From Thermoproteota archaeon (GTDB lineage: Archaea > Thermoproteota > Nitrososphaeria_A > Caldarchaeales > Calditenuaceae), in the NCBI GenBank assembly GCA_030550235.1, contig JAUQPU010000001.1, positions 256,040-320,039 on the forward strand: a stretch of 64,000 nucleotides of DNA, read 5' to 3'. The position numbers were made by a program, and so were the translations under genes. The notes below the pieces were generated by a model, which had not been told where the DNA came from, did no database searches, and saw nothing but the letters and a program-made list of their open reading frames with translations. Shown piece after piece: positions 1 through 8,113 of this stretch (within the stretch, counting starts at the first letter, position 1; each line of letters begins with the position of its first letter).

Positions 1-1043
1 GGCCCGAGGAGAGTGAAGACGTGCTAGTAATAAATGGGCTGGTGAGGAGACCTGAGCTAGTAGCGCTTCTAGCCGAGAAGACCGGGAATCGCGAGTTTAT
101 TCTCCTGGCTAAGGGAAGGTTTCTCGCCGCGCGGCTCAGAGGAGCCAAGATAGAGGGTGTGGAGAGGCCCTCAGAGATATTGGAGAGGCTAGCATCAATG
201 GTTGGTGTTTCTGAGACACTTGAGGCCCCGGCTGACAGCATATACCAGTATCCCTGGGAGCTCCTAGACGAGACGCAGCCGATGACGCCTATGGTGAAGG
301 AGACGCCCCAGCTAGACCTCCATGTAGCAGTTCTCGGCGATCCTGCTAAAATGCATATTCCAGCTAGTTGCGAGATCGAGCCCTTCACGGTTATCGATAC
401 GCGGAGAGGACCAGTGATATTGGGTGAGGGCGTGAGGATAGAGTCGGGGACCAAGCTTATAGGGCCCTGCGTGATCGGCGACAACTCCATAGTCTATGGC
501 GGCAGGGTTGGGCCTCATCTTTATACAGGCCCTGTCTGCCGCGTATCGGCCGAGATAGAAAACACGATAATGTTTGGATACAGTAACAAGCACCACTACG
601 GATACATAGGACACTCCATCATCGGGGAGTGGGTCAATATAGCCGCAGGGACCACCACATCAAACCTCAAGACAACCTACGGCGAAATAAAGGTAATGCT
701 CGACGGTGAGACCATGCACACAGGGAGGCAATTCCTCGGAGCAGTGATAGGAGACCATGTACGTACAATGATCGATACATCTATCATGACTGGTAAGATC
801 ATGGGCCCATTCAACATCCTGAGCGGGGTTGTCGCAAAGAATGTCCCACCATTCACCGGGATTAACTTCGCCAGGGAGATGTATGAGCTGGAGCTGGAGT
901 CTGAGCTGAGGGTTGTTGAGAGGATGATGAAAAGGAGAAACATGACGCCGAGCGAAAACTATTTAGAACTTATCAGGCATCTCTATGACCTTACGAGGGA
1001 AGAGAGGAGGGTCTTCCTAGGGCATAGAAGCGACCATCCATGA
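1..1043 (+). CDS. GlmU-like left-handed beta-helix (acyltransferase-type) protein, 5' partial
   Basis: The reading frame is open back to the first bases (codons from base 3), and the GTG at 21 falls inside a conserved-looking stretch (ESEDVLVINGLVRRPE), so the true start is probably left of the window. The middle and C-terminal parts show hexapeptide-type repeats of a left-handed beta-helix (VILGEGVRIESGTKLIGPCVIGD; IIGEWVNIAAGTTTSNL; FLGAVIGDHVRTMIDTSIM), the arrangement of the acetyltransferase half of archaeal GlmU and of GlmU-family proteins. A sugar-nucleotide acyltransferase role is inferred; the N-terminal domain is not visible, so a nucleotidyltransferase half cannot be judged. It overlaps the next gene by ATGA (4 bases), suggesting coupled translation. 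Confidence 0.8.
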   Translation, partial: PEESEDVLVINGLVRRPELVALLAEKTGNREFILLAKGRFLAARLRGAKIEGVERPSEILERLASMVGVSETLEAPADSIYQYPWELLDETQPMTPMVKETPQLDLHVAVLGDPAKMHIPASCEIEPFTVIDTRRGPVILGEGVRIESGTKLIGPCVIGDNSIVYGGRVGPHLYTGPVCRVSAEIENTIMFGYSNKHHYGYIGHSIIGEWVNIAAGTTTSNLKTTYGEIKVMLDGETMHTGRQFLGAVIGDHVRTMIDTSIMTGKIMGPFNILSGVVAKNVPPFTGINFAREMYELELESELRVVERMMKRRNMTPSENYLELIRHLYDLTREERRVFLGHRSDHP

Positions 1044-2317
1044 GGAGTCGGCCCCGTCTTCTACTCGTGGGATGCGGGCTGATGGGTAAAAGACACATAG
1101 GTGGACTAGCCGAGGTGAGAAGAAGTAGGCTTAGAGACGCAAGGCTCGTCGGCGTTGTCGACAAGTATGCTGCAAGGGCGGGGGAGGCTGCAAGGGAGGT
1201 GGAGCGGCTGTTGGGGGAGAGACCGAGAATCTTCAACTCGGTAGACGAGGCCGTCGAGGGTATTGAATTTGAGGCCGCCGACATCTGCACGGAACCAGCC
1301 TCACACCACACCGTAGCGGAGCCGCTCCTAGAAGGGGGTATTGACTGCCTAATCGAGAAGCCGCTGTCTATGACCGTGAGGGGATGCCGGAGTATTATTG
1401 AAGCATCTATGAGAGGTGGGACATTACTTGCCGTGGCAGAGAATTACCGTAGGGATCCTGTGAACAGACTGGCTAAATGGGTCATTAAGAATGGAGAGTT
1501 GGGCAGCTGGATGGCTGCAGCCCAAATAGTTGCTGGGGGTGGAGACGCAGTCCTCATATCTCCCTGGCGGCACAAGCTAACCGGCGGGATACTGATCGAC
1601 CTCTGCTGCCACTACACGGATATTTACAACTACTTTTTCGGAACTCCGGAAACAGTCTCCGCATCCTCAGCACTCCTAAGAAAGGTGAGGTATGTTAGAG
1701 AGATGAGTGGCGAAGCCTTGATGAAGACTCCAGTGGAAGTGGAGGCTGAGGACTATCTTGACGCTACATACCACTATAGAGAAGGTAGAGTGGCGAGCCT
1801 CCTGGTAAACCTGGCTGCCACAGGTGAAGGCCTTTGGCGTAGGCTAATCTATCTAGAGAATGGCTCGATAGAGGTCCCGATGGAGAGGACAGGCGAACCC
1901 CTCAAGCTCTCTAGGCCGCTGGACCAGGACTATCTTGCAACTATGCCCCACACAGCCTTCCTAGGCCAGAGGATGGGGGAGCCATACAAAGTCTCACCAG
2001 AGGACGCCGAGGAGATCTATGACAGAGAGACTAGAGTCCTGTTCCCCGAGCTACTCAACGGATACAAAATGGATTTCTGGGAGGCCGATAGAAAGCTAAT
2101 CGCCCTGGAGCTTATCGACTTCTTCCGCTGCATAGAGGATGGAGACACTCCTGAGACTGGAGGATGGGAGGGCATGCTCTCCGTAGGCATGGTCGCTGCC
2201 GCCCTAGAGTCTTCGTATACGGGTAGGATGGTCGGGCTTGAGGATGTGTTGGAGCTTAGGGTTGAAGGCTATCAAGCGAGAATAAACCGGGCGATGGACC
2301 TGACCTCAGATATATAG
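1040..2317 (+). CDS. Gfo/Idh/MocA-family NAD(P)-dependent oxidoreductase
   Basis: The protein has 425 residues. The N-terminal Rossmann motif is LLLVGCGLMGKRHIGGL, the family's EKP motif follows near residue 110 (LIEKPLSMT), and the C-terminal substrate domain contains GGILIDLCCHYTDIYNYFFG, matching the family's GG..xDxxxHxxD pattern. Such enzymes oxidise or reduce sugars, inositols or nucleotide-sugars with NAD(P). Its start overlaps the upstream GlmU-like gene by 4 bases, so the pair probably act on the same sugar or nucleotide-sugar, but the substrate cannot be read from the sequence. It is somewhat longer than many members (about 340-390 residues). Confidence 0.88.
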   Translation: MRSRPRLLLVGCGLMGKRHIGGLAEVRRSRLRDARLVGVVDKYAARAGEAAREVERLLGERPRIFNSVDEAVEGIEFEAADICTEPASHHTVAEPLLEGGIDCLIEKPLSMTVRGCRSIIEASMRGGTLLAVAENYRRDPVNRLAKWVIKNGELGSWMAAAQIVAGGGDAVLISPWRHKLTGGILIDLCCHYTDIYNYFFGTPETVSASSALLRKVRYVREMSGEALMKTPVEVEAEDYLDATYHYREGRVASLLVNLAATGEGLWRRLIYLENGSIEVPMERTGEPLKLSRPLDQDYLATMPHTAFLGQRMGEPYKVSPEDAEEIYDRETRVLFPELLNGYKMDFWEADRKLIALELIDFFRCIEDGDTPETGGWEGMLSVGMVAAALESSYTGRMVGLEDVLELRVEGYQARINRAMDLTSDI

Positions 2318-2345
2318 AGGAGGGTTTAGTCTATAGCTATAGGCG

Positions 2346-2966
2346 ATGGAGGTCAAAGTCGGCATAGCATCCTTCCAAGGCGATGTTGAGGAGCACTTGG
2401 CCGCTACTAGGGAGGCTCTGAAAAAGCTCGGGGTTAAGGGCTTAGTAGCCACTGTGAAGCTGCCGGAGGAGATTGAATCGGTCGACGCTGTGATAATACC
2501 GGGAGGGGAGAGCACAGTGATGGGTAGGCTCTCCAGCTACAAAAAATCCCTAGACGTGCTGAAAAGAAGAATAGATGAAGGCCTACCTGTCCTGGGAACC
2601 TGTGCAGGCCTCATACTCCTTGCAAAGCGAGTATATGACCGCATTGTTGGCGAAACCGGGCAGCCAGTGCTTGGAGTCCTCAACATACTAGTTGAGAGGA
2701 ACACATACGGGAGGCAGAGGGACTCATTCGAGGCGCAGATCGACGTGCCGCCCCTCGGCCTAAATAATTTTAGGGCTGTTTTCATAAGGGCGCCAGGAAT
2801 ACTCGAGACAGAGAGTGATGTGGAGATTTTAGCCTATTTTGCAAAGAGGCCCGTGGCTGTTAGGCAGGAGAGTATACTGGGGACCACATTCCACCCCGAG
2901 CTCTCCGGGAGCACTGCTTTCCACGAAGAGTTAGTCAGGCTCGCGATGGGATACAGGTCGCGTTGA
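2346..2966 (+). CDS. pdxT: Pyridoxal 5'-phosphate synthase glutaminase subunit PdxT
   Basis: A class I glutamine amidotransferase of 206 residues. It shows the PdxT signature GGESTVMGRL, the nucleophile loop GTCAGLILLA with the catalytic Cys, and the His-Glu of TTFHPELSG near the C-terminus. It releases ammonia from glutamine for the PdxS synthase, which makes pyridoxal phosphate from ribose 5-phosphate and glyceraldehyde 3-phosphate. PdxS is not in the window, so the two subunits are encoded apart, unlike the common adjacent pair. The gene starts 28 bases after the oxidoreductase. Confidence 0.95.
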   Translation: MEVKVGIASFQGDVEEHLAATREALKKLGVKGLVATVKLPEEIESVDAVIIPGGESTVMGRLSSYKKSLDVLKRRIDEGLPVLGTCAGLILLAKRVYDRIVGETGQPVLGVLNILVERNTYGRQRDSFEAQIDVPPLGLNNFRAVFIRAPGILETESDVEILAYFAKRPVAVRQESILGTTFHPELSGSTAFHEELVRLAMGYRSR

Positions 2967-3016
2967 AGAGGGTTATGGTAAAATAAAGGGAGGACATTGA
3001 CGGTGTTTAAGGGGAG

Positions 3017-3337
3017 TTGGGAATAAAGATGCTCGAGAAGCTCTCTGAGAGTAGGAATGACGTGATAGGTAGAAGCGAGCTTATTTTAGTAGCTGACGTG
3101 GATGGCGGCACTCCAAGCAGGGGAGAGACGATTAAGGCTGTCTCAGAGTTGCTGAAAATAGACACTAACAGATTGGCTTTGGTAAGGATTAAACCCAGCT
3201 TCGGCTCGTCAAAAACACTGATAAACGTGAGGGTATATGACACCCCAGAAGCACTGCTTATCTTCGAACCACGCTATAGACTCATCAGACAAGGATTACT
3301 TGAACCTAAGAAGGAGAAGGGGAGGGCTGCGTCTTAA
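3017..3337 (+). CDS. rps24e: Small ribosomal subunit protein eS24
   Basis: The 106-residue protein begins MGIKMLEKLSESRNDVIGRSE, matching the usual eS24 opening (M-x-I-K-I-L-x-E...N-x-L-x-x-R), and contains VDGGTPSRGETIKAVSELL, the family's TPSR motif. The conserved opening supports the TTG at 3017 rather than the ATG at 3029, although the only Shine-Dalgarno-like GGGGAG abuts the TTG. Archaeal eS24 is usually followed by eS27-a (S27ae); here the next gene is PDCD5 and no S27ae fits in the 56-base gap. Confidence 0.93.
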   Translation: MGIKMLEKLSESRNDVIGRSELILVADVDGGTPSRGETIKAVSELLKIDTNRLALVRIKPSFGSSKTLINVRVYDTPEALLIFEPRYRLIRQGLLEPKKEKGRAAS

Positions 3338-3347
3338 GTGCTTCGGA

Positions 3348-3393
3348 TATGTATTTAAGTAATTGCACTTTTCCATAAGTCAGGTGACCCTAG
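3348..3393 (+). promoter_or_regulatory. Promoter and ribosome binding site of the PDCD5-eL39-eL31 cluster
   Basis: A TATA-like TATTTAAG lies near 3352-3359, about 38 bases ahead of the TTG start at 3394. An AGGTGA Shine-Dalgarno-like site at 3382-3387 sits six bases before the TTG and decides that start. Inferred from position and composition only. Confidence 0.55.
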
Positions 3394-3741
3394 TTGGCGG
3401 TGCCGGAGCCGGAGGACGAGGAGCTTGAGGAGATTCGGAGGAGGAAGATGGCTGAGCTCCAAGCGAGAGCGGCTGAGGAGGAGGCTAGGAGGCGGGCTGA
3501 GGCTGAGAGGGCCGCTATACTGCGCGTTGTCCTTACACCCGAGGCTCGGCAGAGGCTTGCAAACATTAAGATGACCCGTCCGGCAGTGGCTGAAGCTGTT
3601 GAGAACTATATAGTAAATCTCGCACGCTCCGGGAGCCTAAAGTCCCAGATAACCGACAGCCTCCTTAAACAGATTCTGGAGAAAGTAATGCCACCCAAGA
3701 AGGAGACAAAGATTGTGAGGCTGAGCAGAGACGAGCTGTAA
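3394..3741 (+). CDS. PDCD5 (TFAR19) homologue, DNA-binding protein
   Basis: A 115-residue protein with a strongly charged N-terminal helix (residues about 5-45, Glu/Arg/Ala rich), then the PDCD5 core [36 protein letters not shown] and [13 protein letters not shown]. Archaeal PDCD5 proteins are three-helix DNA-binding proteins whose precise role is unsettled. The gene stands where archaea normally place it, ahead of eL39, eL31 and aIF6; the usual eS19 partner upstream is absent here. A TTG start with a good AGGTGA site is used. Confidence 0.93.
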   Translation: MAVPEPEDEELEEIRRRKMAELQARAAEEEARRRAEAERAAILRVVLTPEARQRLANIKMTRPAVAEAVENYIVNLARSGSLKSQITDSLLKQILEKVMPPKKETKIVRLSRDEL

Positions 3742-3742
3742 C

Positions 3743-3752
3743 TGTTTAAGCT
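3743..3752 (+). promoter_or_regulatory. TATA-like element upstream of eL39
   Basis: TGTTTAAGCT directly follows the PDCD5 stop and lies about 60 bases ahead of the eL39 start, with room for a leader. It may give the ribosomal genes their own start site. Weak, by inspection. Confidence 0.35.
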
Positions 3753-3807
3753 TGTATGGTCTCTAATACTCATATAGTGCTGGTTGGGGGAATAGTTGGT
3801 GGTCTAG

Positions 3808-3960
3808 ATGCCTAAGACTCTACCTGTTAAGAAGCGGCTGGCCTCAGCCCTAAAAAGAGCCGAGAGTGTACCTGCGTGGATAGTTTTGAGGACTGGGGGA
3901 GAGGTCAGACAGAGTCGGCGGAGAAGAAACTGGCGCAACTCCAGCCCCATCAAACCTTAG
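3808..3960 (+). CDS. rpl39e: Large ribosomal subunit protein eL39
   Basis: A 50-residue, very basic protein read directly from the bases: it opens MPKTLPVKKRLASALKRAES, continues VPAWIVLRTGG and ends RRRRNWRNSSPIKP. The length, the V-P-x-W-I/V motif and the arginine tract followed by N-W-R are diagnostic of eL39, which lies in the polypeptide exit tunnel. Its TAG is immediately followed by the first codon of eL31, so the two are translated back to back. Confidence 0.95.
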   Translation: MPKTLPVKKRLASALKRAESVPAWIVLRTGGEVRQSRRRRNWRNSSPIKP

Positions 3961-4254
3961 GTGAGTAGAATGTCCCAGCGCCGTAAAGAAGTTACTCTAA
4001 ACTTGAGAGACGCCTACAAGGCCCCAAAGCTACGCCGAGCGAGGAGGGCGCTCAACATCATCCAGAAGAAAGCGGCTAGGATTGCGAAGGCTGAGAGGGT
4101 CAAGATCTCGGAGGAGGTGGCGAGGCTTATACATAGTCGAAGCATAGAGAGGCCTCCGAGGAAGGTAACGATCATCGTTGAAAAGGACGAGGAGGGAGAG
4201 GCTATAGTGAAACTGGGGGGTGAGGCTGCTGCCGAGCAGGGTGCAGAGCAGTAG
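3961..4254 (+). CDS. rpl31e: Large ribosomal subunit protein eL31
   Basis: A 97-residue protein with the eL31 pattern: TLNLRDAYKAPKLRRARRAL near the N-terminus, KAERVKISEEVARLIHSRSIERPPRKV in the middle and an acidic C-terminal tail. The start may be the GTG at 3961, directly after the eL39 stop, or the ATG at 3970. eL31 sits near the exit tunnel. The tail of the gene overlaps the start of aIF6. Confidence 0.94.
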   Translation: MSRMSQRRKEVTLNLRDAYKAPKLRRARRALNIIQKKAARIAKAERVKISEEVARLIHSRSIERPPRKVTIIVEKDEEGEAIVKLGGEAAAEQGAEQ

Positions 4255-4918
4255 CGTCCTCTTCGTCGATGTTTTTGGAACACCACATATAGGCCTTTTT
4301 GCAGTGAATAGTGAGAGGCTACTCATATTACCGCCAGGTCTGCCGCCAAAGAAGGTGGAGCTTATGGCGAGTATACTTGGCTCCGATGCTGTCCAAACCT
4401 ACATCTCGGGCTCCATCCTAATAGGTCCATTTATCTGCATCAACAGCAAGGGCGCAGTACTTCCGAAGATAGTTCTCGACGAGGAAATATCACAGATAAA
4501 GGCCGTGGCCTCAGACCTCAACATCTACATCTACAGGGGCAGAGAGACTGCTATGGGAAACCTGATGAGTGCAAACGACCACTGCGTCGTTGCATCGCCT
4601 GAGATTCAGGCAAGCGAGGTTAGGGCCATAGCCGACACCCTCGGTGTAGAGGCTGTATCAATGAGTATAGCTGGCAGGAGGCATGTAGGCTCGTTATGTC
4701 TCCTCACGAACCGGGGCGGGCTTGTTCACGTGGAAGCTACCGAGGAGGAGGTTAAGACTATTGAGGAATACTCGAGGGTCAGGGTCTTGAGGGCGACAGT
4801 GAACAATGGAAACCTCTTCGTAAAGAGCGGAGTCCTGGCTAATAGTAAGGGAGCCCTCATAGGTAAGAGGACAGTTGGCCCAGAGCTTATGACTATATCG
4901 ACGGCCCTGGGTCTCTAG
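4241..4918 (+). CDS. eif6: Translation initiation factor aIF6
   Basis: aIF6 is an anti-association factor of the large ribosomal subunit. The protein is built from the family's repeated units: DVFGTPHIGLFA, YISGSILIGPFICINSKGAVLP, CVVASPEIQASEVRAIADTLG and the closing NSKGALIGKRTVGPELMTI. A GTG at 4220 would add seven residues, but the GTG at 4241 places the start just ahead of the conserved DVFG and is preferred. Either way the gene begins inside eL31, indicating coupled expression in the usual eL39-eL31-aIF6 order. Confidence 0.93.
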   Translation: MQSSSVLFVDVFGTPHIGLFAVNSERLLILPPGLPPKKVELMASILGSDAVQTYISGSILIGPFICINSKGAVLPKIVLDEEISQIKAVASDLNIYIYRGRETAMGNLMSANDHCVVASPEIQASEVRAIADTLGVEAVSMSIAGRRHVGSLCLLTNRGGLVHVEATEEEVKTIEEYSRVRVLRATVNNGNLFVKSGVLANSKGALIGKRTVGPELMTISTALGL

Positions 4919-4981
4919 TCAGGCCTCAAGTGCATAACCTGAGGGTTCTCAGCGGCCTGGCCTGATCAAGAGCTACAATAC

Positions 4982-4990
4982 TGTATTTAT
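4982..4990 (+). promoter_or_regulatory. TATA box for pfdA-ftsY
   Basis: TGTATTTAT lies about 30 bases upstream of the ATG at 5019, the distance expected between box A and a leaderless archaeal transcript start. Confidence 0.5.
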
Positions 4991-5018
4991 ACTGATGATA
5001 CAACATGCAATTGAGGAA

Positions 5019-5471
5019 ATGAGCGTTAAGATAACCCGCGGGGACATTGAGAGAGCGATATCCGAACTGACTATCTTAGAGAGGATCGTTCGCGAGCTCC
5101 AAGCCCGGCTCCTAGCCCTAGAGAGCTCTATAGGCGAGCATAACAGATCTCTGGAGCTCCTCGACGAGATAGCAAAGCATCAGGGAGAGGTTAAGGGGCT
5201 GATGCCGATAGGTGCTGGCGTGCTCGCAGAGGGCGTAATAACAAGCCCAGACACCTTCAGAGTAAATATCGGTGATAACGTGTTTATTGATATGTCGCTG
5301 GATAGGTGCAGAGGGTGGCTCATGGCCAGGAGGCAGAGGCTTGAGCAGGCGCATGCTGAGACAAGTAGGGCCCTACAGTCATATTCCGAGAGGGCAGAGG
5401 CGGTTAGAAGGTTTCTAGCTTCGATAGAAAGGGCTGTGGGAGAGGAGCAGAGCGGCAAGGGTGAAGCATAG
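5019..5471 (+). CDS. pfdA: Prefoldin alpha subunit
   Basis: Two long coiled-coil helices (roughly residues 1-55 and 95-145) flank the beta hairpin segment AEGVITSPDTFRVNIGDNVFIDMSLD, the prefoldin alpha layout. Prefoldin captures unfolded proteins for the thermosome. An ATG at 4995 would add eight residues, but the TATA box at 4982-4990 sits too close to it, whereas the ATG at 5019 (MSVKITRGD) is about 30 bases downstream and fits a leaderless start. The gene ends one base before ftsY, the standard archaeal pairing; the usual eL20 (LX) gene before it is missing. Confidence 0.88.
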   Translation: MSVKITRGDIERAISELTILERIVRELQARLLALESSIGEHNRSLELLDEIAKHQGEVKGLMPIGAGVLAEGVITSPDTFRVNIGDNVFIDMSLDRCRGWLMARRQRLEQAHAETSRALQSYSERAEAVRRFLASIERAVGEEQSGKGEA

Positions 5472-6380
5472 ATGCTGGAGGGCCTCAAGAGGGCCTTCCA
5501 AACACTCAGTGAGAAAGTCTCAAAGACAAGACTCTCTGAAAAAGAGCTTGGAGAGGCGCTGGAAGAATTCAAGCTCCAACTCGTGAGCAGTGACGTCTCT
5601 CTCGAAACAGCAGAGCATGTTGCAGAGTTGATAAGACCTAGACTCGCCGAGGTCCAGATCTCACGGTTTGGCGATGGTGAGGAGAAAATCGCTGCACTCT
5701 ACCGTCAAGTGCTCTCCGAGATACTGCTGGACGAATCTCCAGAGAAGCTACTTGAGGAGATTAGACTGAAGAACAGTACCAGGGGAGATCCCTACATCAT
5801 CCTATTCGTGGGGCCGAACGGCGGGGGGAAGACAACAACAATCGCGAAGATCGCCTTCTGGCTGAAAAAGAATGGTTTGACTCCTGTTTTGGCGTGCGCG
5901 GATACTTTCAGGGCCGCGGCCATCGAGCAGGCGAAGAACCTGGCCGAGCAGGTTGGGATTCGAGCTGTGAGCCAGAGATATGGCGCAGACCCGGCTGCAG
6001 TGGCGGTGGATACGATAACGTCTGCCAGGGCGGGACACGAGTCGGTTGTCTTGATAGATACGGCGGGGCGGAGTGAGGCTAAAAAGAACCTCCTAGAGGA
6101 GATGAGAAAGATGAAGAGAGTCTCCAGCCCAGACGCCACAATCCTTGTCCTGGATTCCCTGACAGGCTCCACTGGCCGGGAACAGGCGCGAAGGTTCCAC
6201 CAAGATGTTGGGATCGACTATGTAGTGCTTACGAAGCTTGATAGTGACTCAAGGGGTGGTCTGGCACTAACAGTCTGCTACGAGATTAAGAGACCGATAA
6301 TGTTTATTGGGGTTGGACAGGGGCTCGGCGACCTGATACCCTTTAGGAAAGAGTATCTGATAGAGAGGATCTTAGCCTAA
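5472..6380 (+). CDS. ftsY: Signal recognition particle receptor FtsY
   Basis: A 302-residue SRP-type GTPase with an N-terminal helical N domain (residues about 1-95) and a G domain: P-loop GPNGGGKTTTIAK near residue 113, ADTFRAAAIEQ, the DTAGR motif near residue 195, TKLDSDSRGG near 253 and the closing GVGQGLGDLIPF. It docks SRP-ribosome complexes at the membrane so that SecY (encoded in this window) can insert the chain. No long acidic N-terminal extension is present, as is usual in archaea. Its 3' end overlaps the convergent PEP carboxylase gene by 9 bases. Confidence 0.95.
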   Translation: MLEGLKRAFQTLSEKVSKTRLSEKELGEALEEFKLQLVSSDVSLETAEHVAELIRPRLAEVQISRFGDGEEKIAALYRQVLSEILLDESPEKLLEEIRLKNSTRGDPYIILFVGPNGGGKTTTIAKIAFWLKKNGLTPVLACADTFRAAAIEQAKNLAEQVGIRAVSQRYGADPAAVAVDTITSARAGHESVVLIDTAGRSEAKKNLLEEMRKMKRVSSPDATILVLDSLTGSTGREQARRFHQDVGIDYVVLTKLDSDSRGGLALTVCYEIKRPIMFIGVGQGLGDLIPFRKEYLIERILA

Positions 6381-7940
6381 GCTCCCCCTCATCATGGCAG
6401 ACTTGAGGAGTTCATTCTTCGCCTCCCTCTCATCTCCCTCGATTAGCGAGATTAATAAGTTCTCGACCGTGTTGACGTATCTTCTGTCCGATGCTGTGCG
6501 GGGTCCGCATTTTATTCCGAGCACCTCCTCCGCAGTTGCTATGTCCTCCATGTAGCTTGGGATGAAGCCATCTAAGAAACTTGATCCAAACACCTTCTGA
6601 ACATCCAACTCTTTCTCCGCGAGAAGCGAGAGGTTCTCCCAGCTTACATGTCTAGCGGCGAATGTCAGGTCATGGATCAAGTTTATGTGAAGCTGCCTGA
6701 CAATGCTGTATTCCTCCTCGCTAAGCTCTCTGATAGCTCTGAGGCCTATTAGCTCTGGTGGTAGTCCGAGGGAGTAGAAGAAGGCGGTGAATGGGATGGC
6801 TCTGGGGAGTGTAGTCTCTCTAAACCGGCGAGAATAGCTGAAGAGGCCTATGTGGAGCTTCCTCGCCCTCCTCGGGGGAATTAGGCCCGACTTCGCATTT
6901 ACTTCCTTGGCTGCATTCTCGAGTGAGTCGCCGTAGATTCTCATCAGCTTAGACACACACCTTAACGCGACATCCTCAGAATCCTTGTCAAGCATGCGGG
7001 GCTCTCCGTGGGGGAGCAGATTGTTTAGCCTCTCGACAGCACTTACTGCGATTTCCCTCGGATAATCATATCTGAATGCTGACTGGATCGTCACTGTCCA
7101 GACCCCGGAATACTCCTCAACAAATTTCTCAACATTTGTAGGGGAATTGTGGCCGCGGAAAGGTAGGCATCCACAGCCGATGATAGGGTAAACAGGTATC
7201 CCCATTCTCTCATAGACAGCCCTACACTTTGAGAGGGCTATCTTAGCTAGCAAAGTCGCTGTTATGAAGCCGTATGTGAGTGCTGGGTCGGAACGTGCCA
7301 GAAAGACCCTCATATAAGGGGGAGAGAAGAGCTCAACATATTTTGAGATGATGGTGTCGATGTTTGTTATTGACTCTATGTCCTCGAAGAGAGGTATAAC
7401 TTCAAGGTCCTCCGGTGTGACATCGCCTATCAAATCCTTGAGAGTGAACCCCCTGAAATCTATAGAGGCTTTCAGAGGATCCACCACACAGCGCCTAAAC
7501 ACCTCCTTTACGCGGATAATGTCTGTGTGACTCGACGTGAAGGGGAGTATAACTTCGAAGACAGAGGCCCCGTTGCCGTTGTAGAAGATTCGTGCGATAT
7601 CGTTGTGGCGTGGGATTGCTTGCAGGGACTCTAGGAAGACCTTTCTCTCAGGCACCTCTATCAGGGGGTTAGGGATCCTTAAGGTAAGAAACACATCTCT
7701 GCCCAAGACCTTCTCCTTGAAATAGTCCGGATATGTAGTTAAGAGCTTCCTAACCACGTGCGGGTCAATATCCTTCCCCTCTGCATCCCACATAACCTCC
7801 TGACAACCATAGCTAGAGAAGGAGAGATACGCCTCCCTCACCTCGTCCTCCCCAGCAATCACCTCCCCACTACACCAAGACGGCAGGACAGCGTTATCCG
7901 GGTGCTGCGATGCCATAGTCCTAGGAATAAGCCTTCCCAA
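6372..7940 (-). CDS. ppcA: Phosphoenolpyruvate carboxylase, archaeal type
   Basis: The protein has about 522 residues, the short archaeal-type PEPC rather than the roughly 900-residue bacterial form. Recognisable are the N-terminal IPRTMASQHPDN, SSYGCQEVMWDAEGKD, GNGASVFEVILPFT, GCGCLPFRGHNSPTN and the C-terminal CGPRTASDRRYVN. It carboxylates phosphoenolpyruvate to oxaloacetate, an anaplerotic or autotrophic step. Two TTG starts are possible, 7949 and 7940; the latter (MGRLIPRTM) has a GGGGG stretch about ten bases upstream and is preferred. It is convergent with ftsY. Confidence 0.94.
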   Translation of the reverse strand: MGRLIPRTMASQHPDNAVLPSWCSGEVIAGEDEVREAYLSFSSYGCQEVMWDAEGKDIDPHVVRKLLTTYPDYFKEKVLGRDVFLTLRIPNPLIEVPERKVFLESLQAIPRHNDIARIFYNGNGASVFEVILPFTSSHTDIIRVKEVFRRCVVDPLKASIDFRGFTLKDLIGDVTPEDLEVIPLFEDIESITNIDTIISKYVELFSPPYMRVFLARSDPALTYGFITATLLAKIALSKCRAVYERMGIPVYPIIGCGCLPFRGHNSPTNVEKFVEEYSGVWTVTIQSAFRYDYPREIAVSAVERLNNLLPHGEPRMLDKDSEDVALRCVSKLMRIYGDSLENAAKEVNAKSGLIPPRRARKLHIGLFSYSRRFRETTLPRAIPFTAFFYSLGLPPELIGLRAIRELSEEEYSIVRQLHINLIHDLTFAARHVSWENLSLLAEKELDVQKVFGSSFLDGFIPSYMEDIATAEEVLGIKCGPRTASDRRYVNTVENLLISLIEGDEREAKNELLKSAMMRGSLG

Positions 7941-7963
7941 CCACCACAAACCCCCTTAACAAC

Positions 7964-7981
7964 CATTATTTATCTTAATAA
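7964..7981. promoter_or_regulatory. AT-rich shared promoter region between ppcA and tRNA-Ser
   Basis: The stretch ATTATTTATCTTAATAAG reads as a TATA-like element on both strands. It lies about 25-35 bases upstream of the ppcA start on the minus strand and about 30-45 bases upstream of the tRNA 5' end on the plus strand. Confidence 0.4.
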
Positions 7982-8009
7982 GAAGACCATGCCACATACT
8001 ATAACCAGA

Positions 8010-8113
8010 GCCGGGGTACCCAAGCCCGGACCAACCACCCAGGTCCAAAGGGGCAGGCCTTGAGAGCCTGTGGCCTACCAAAGGCCGCGTGGGTTCAAAT
8101 CCCACCCCCGGCG
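8010..8113 (+). tRNA. tRNA-Ser (UGA), with a candidate D-loop intron
   Basis: The acceptor stem GCCGGGG (8010-8016) pairs with CCCCGGC (8106-8112), followed by discriminator G at 8113. The anticodon stem is CAGGC/GCCTG around loop CTTGAGA (8059-8065), anticodon TGA. A long variable arm (GGCC...GGCC) and the discriminator G fit serine; the T arm is GTGGG-TTCAAAT-CCCAC. No CCA is encoded. The gene spans 104 bases because the D loop is 14 bases too long; removing 8035-8048 gives a normal D arm (CCC...GGG stem, GG at 8028-8029) and a 90-base tRNA. Pairs of the stems were checked by eye. Confidence 0.93.
8035..8048 (+). other. Candidate 14-base intron in the D loop of tRNA-Ser (UGA)
   Basis: GGACC (8028-8032) pairs with GGTCC (8042-8046). 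Three-base bulges AAC (8033-8035) and AAA (8047-8049) flank this helix, and CCC (8025-8027) can pair with GGG (8050-8052) outside it. Cutting after the second base of each bulge removes 8035-8048 and restores a regular serine D arm. The helix has five pairs rather than four and there is no inner helix, so this is a relaxed BHB and remains a prediction. Confidence 0.6.

Noticed and set aside
4919..4980. Possible C/D box guide RNA after aIF6 (several CTGA-like boxes)
   Set aside because: No proper RTGATGA box C accompanies them on either strand, and spacing is wrong.
8035..8048. Alternative intron boundaries 8028-8041, 8029-8042 or 8030-8043 in tRNA-Ser
   Set aside because: They also restore a normal D loop, but none of the required exon-intron central helices pair; only 8035-8048 matches a bulge-helix-bulge.
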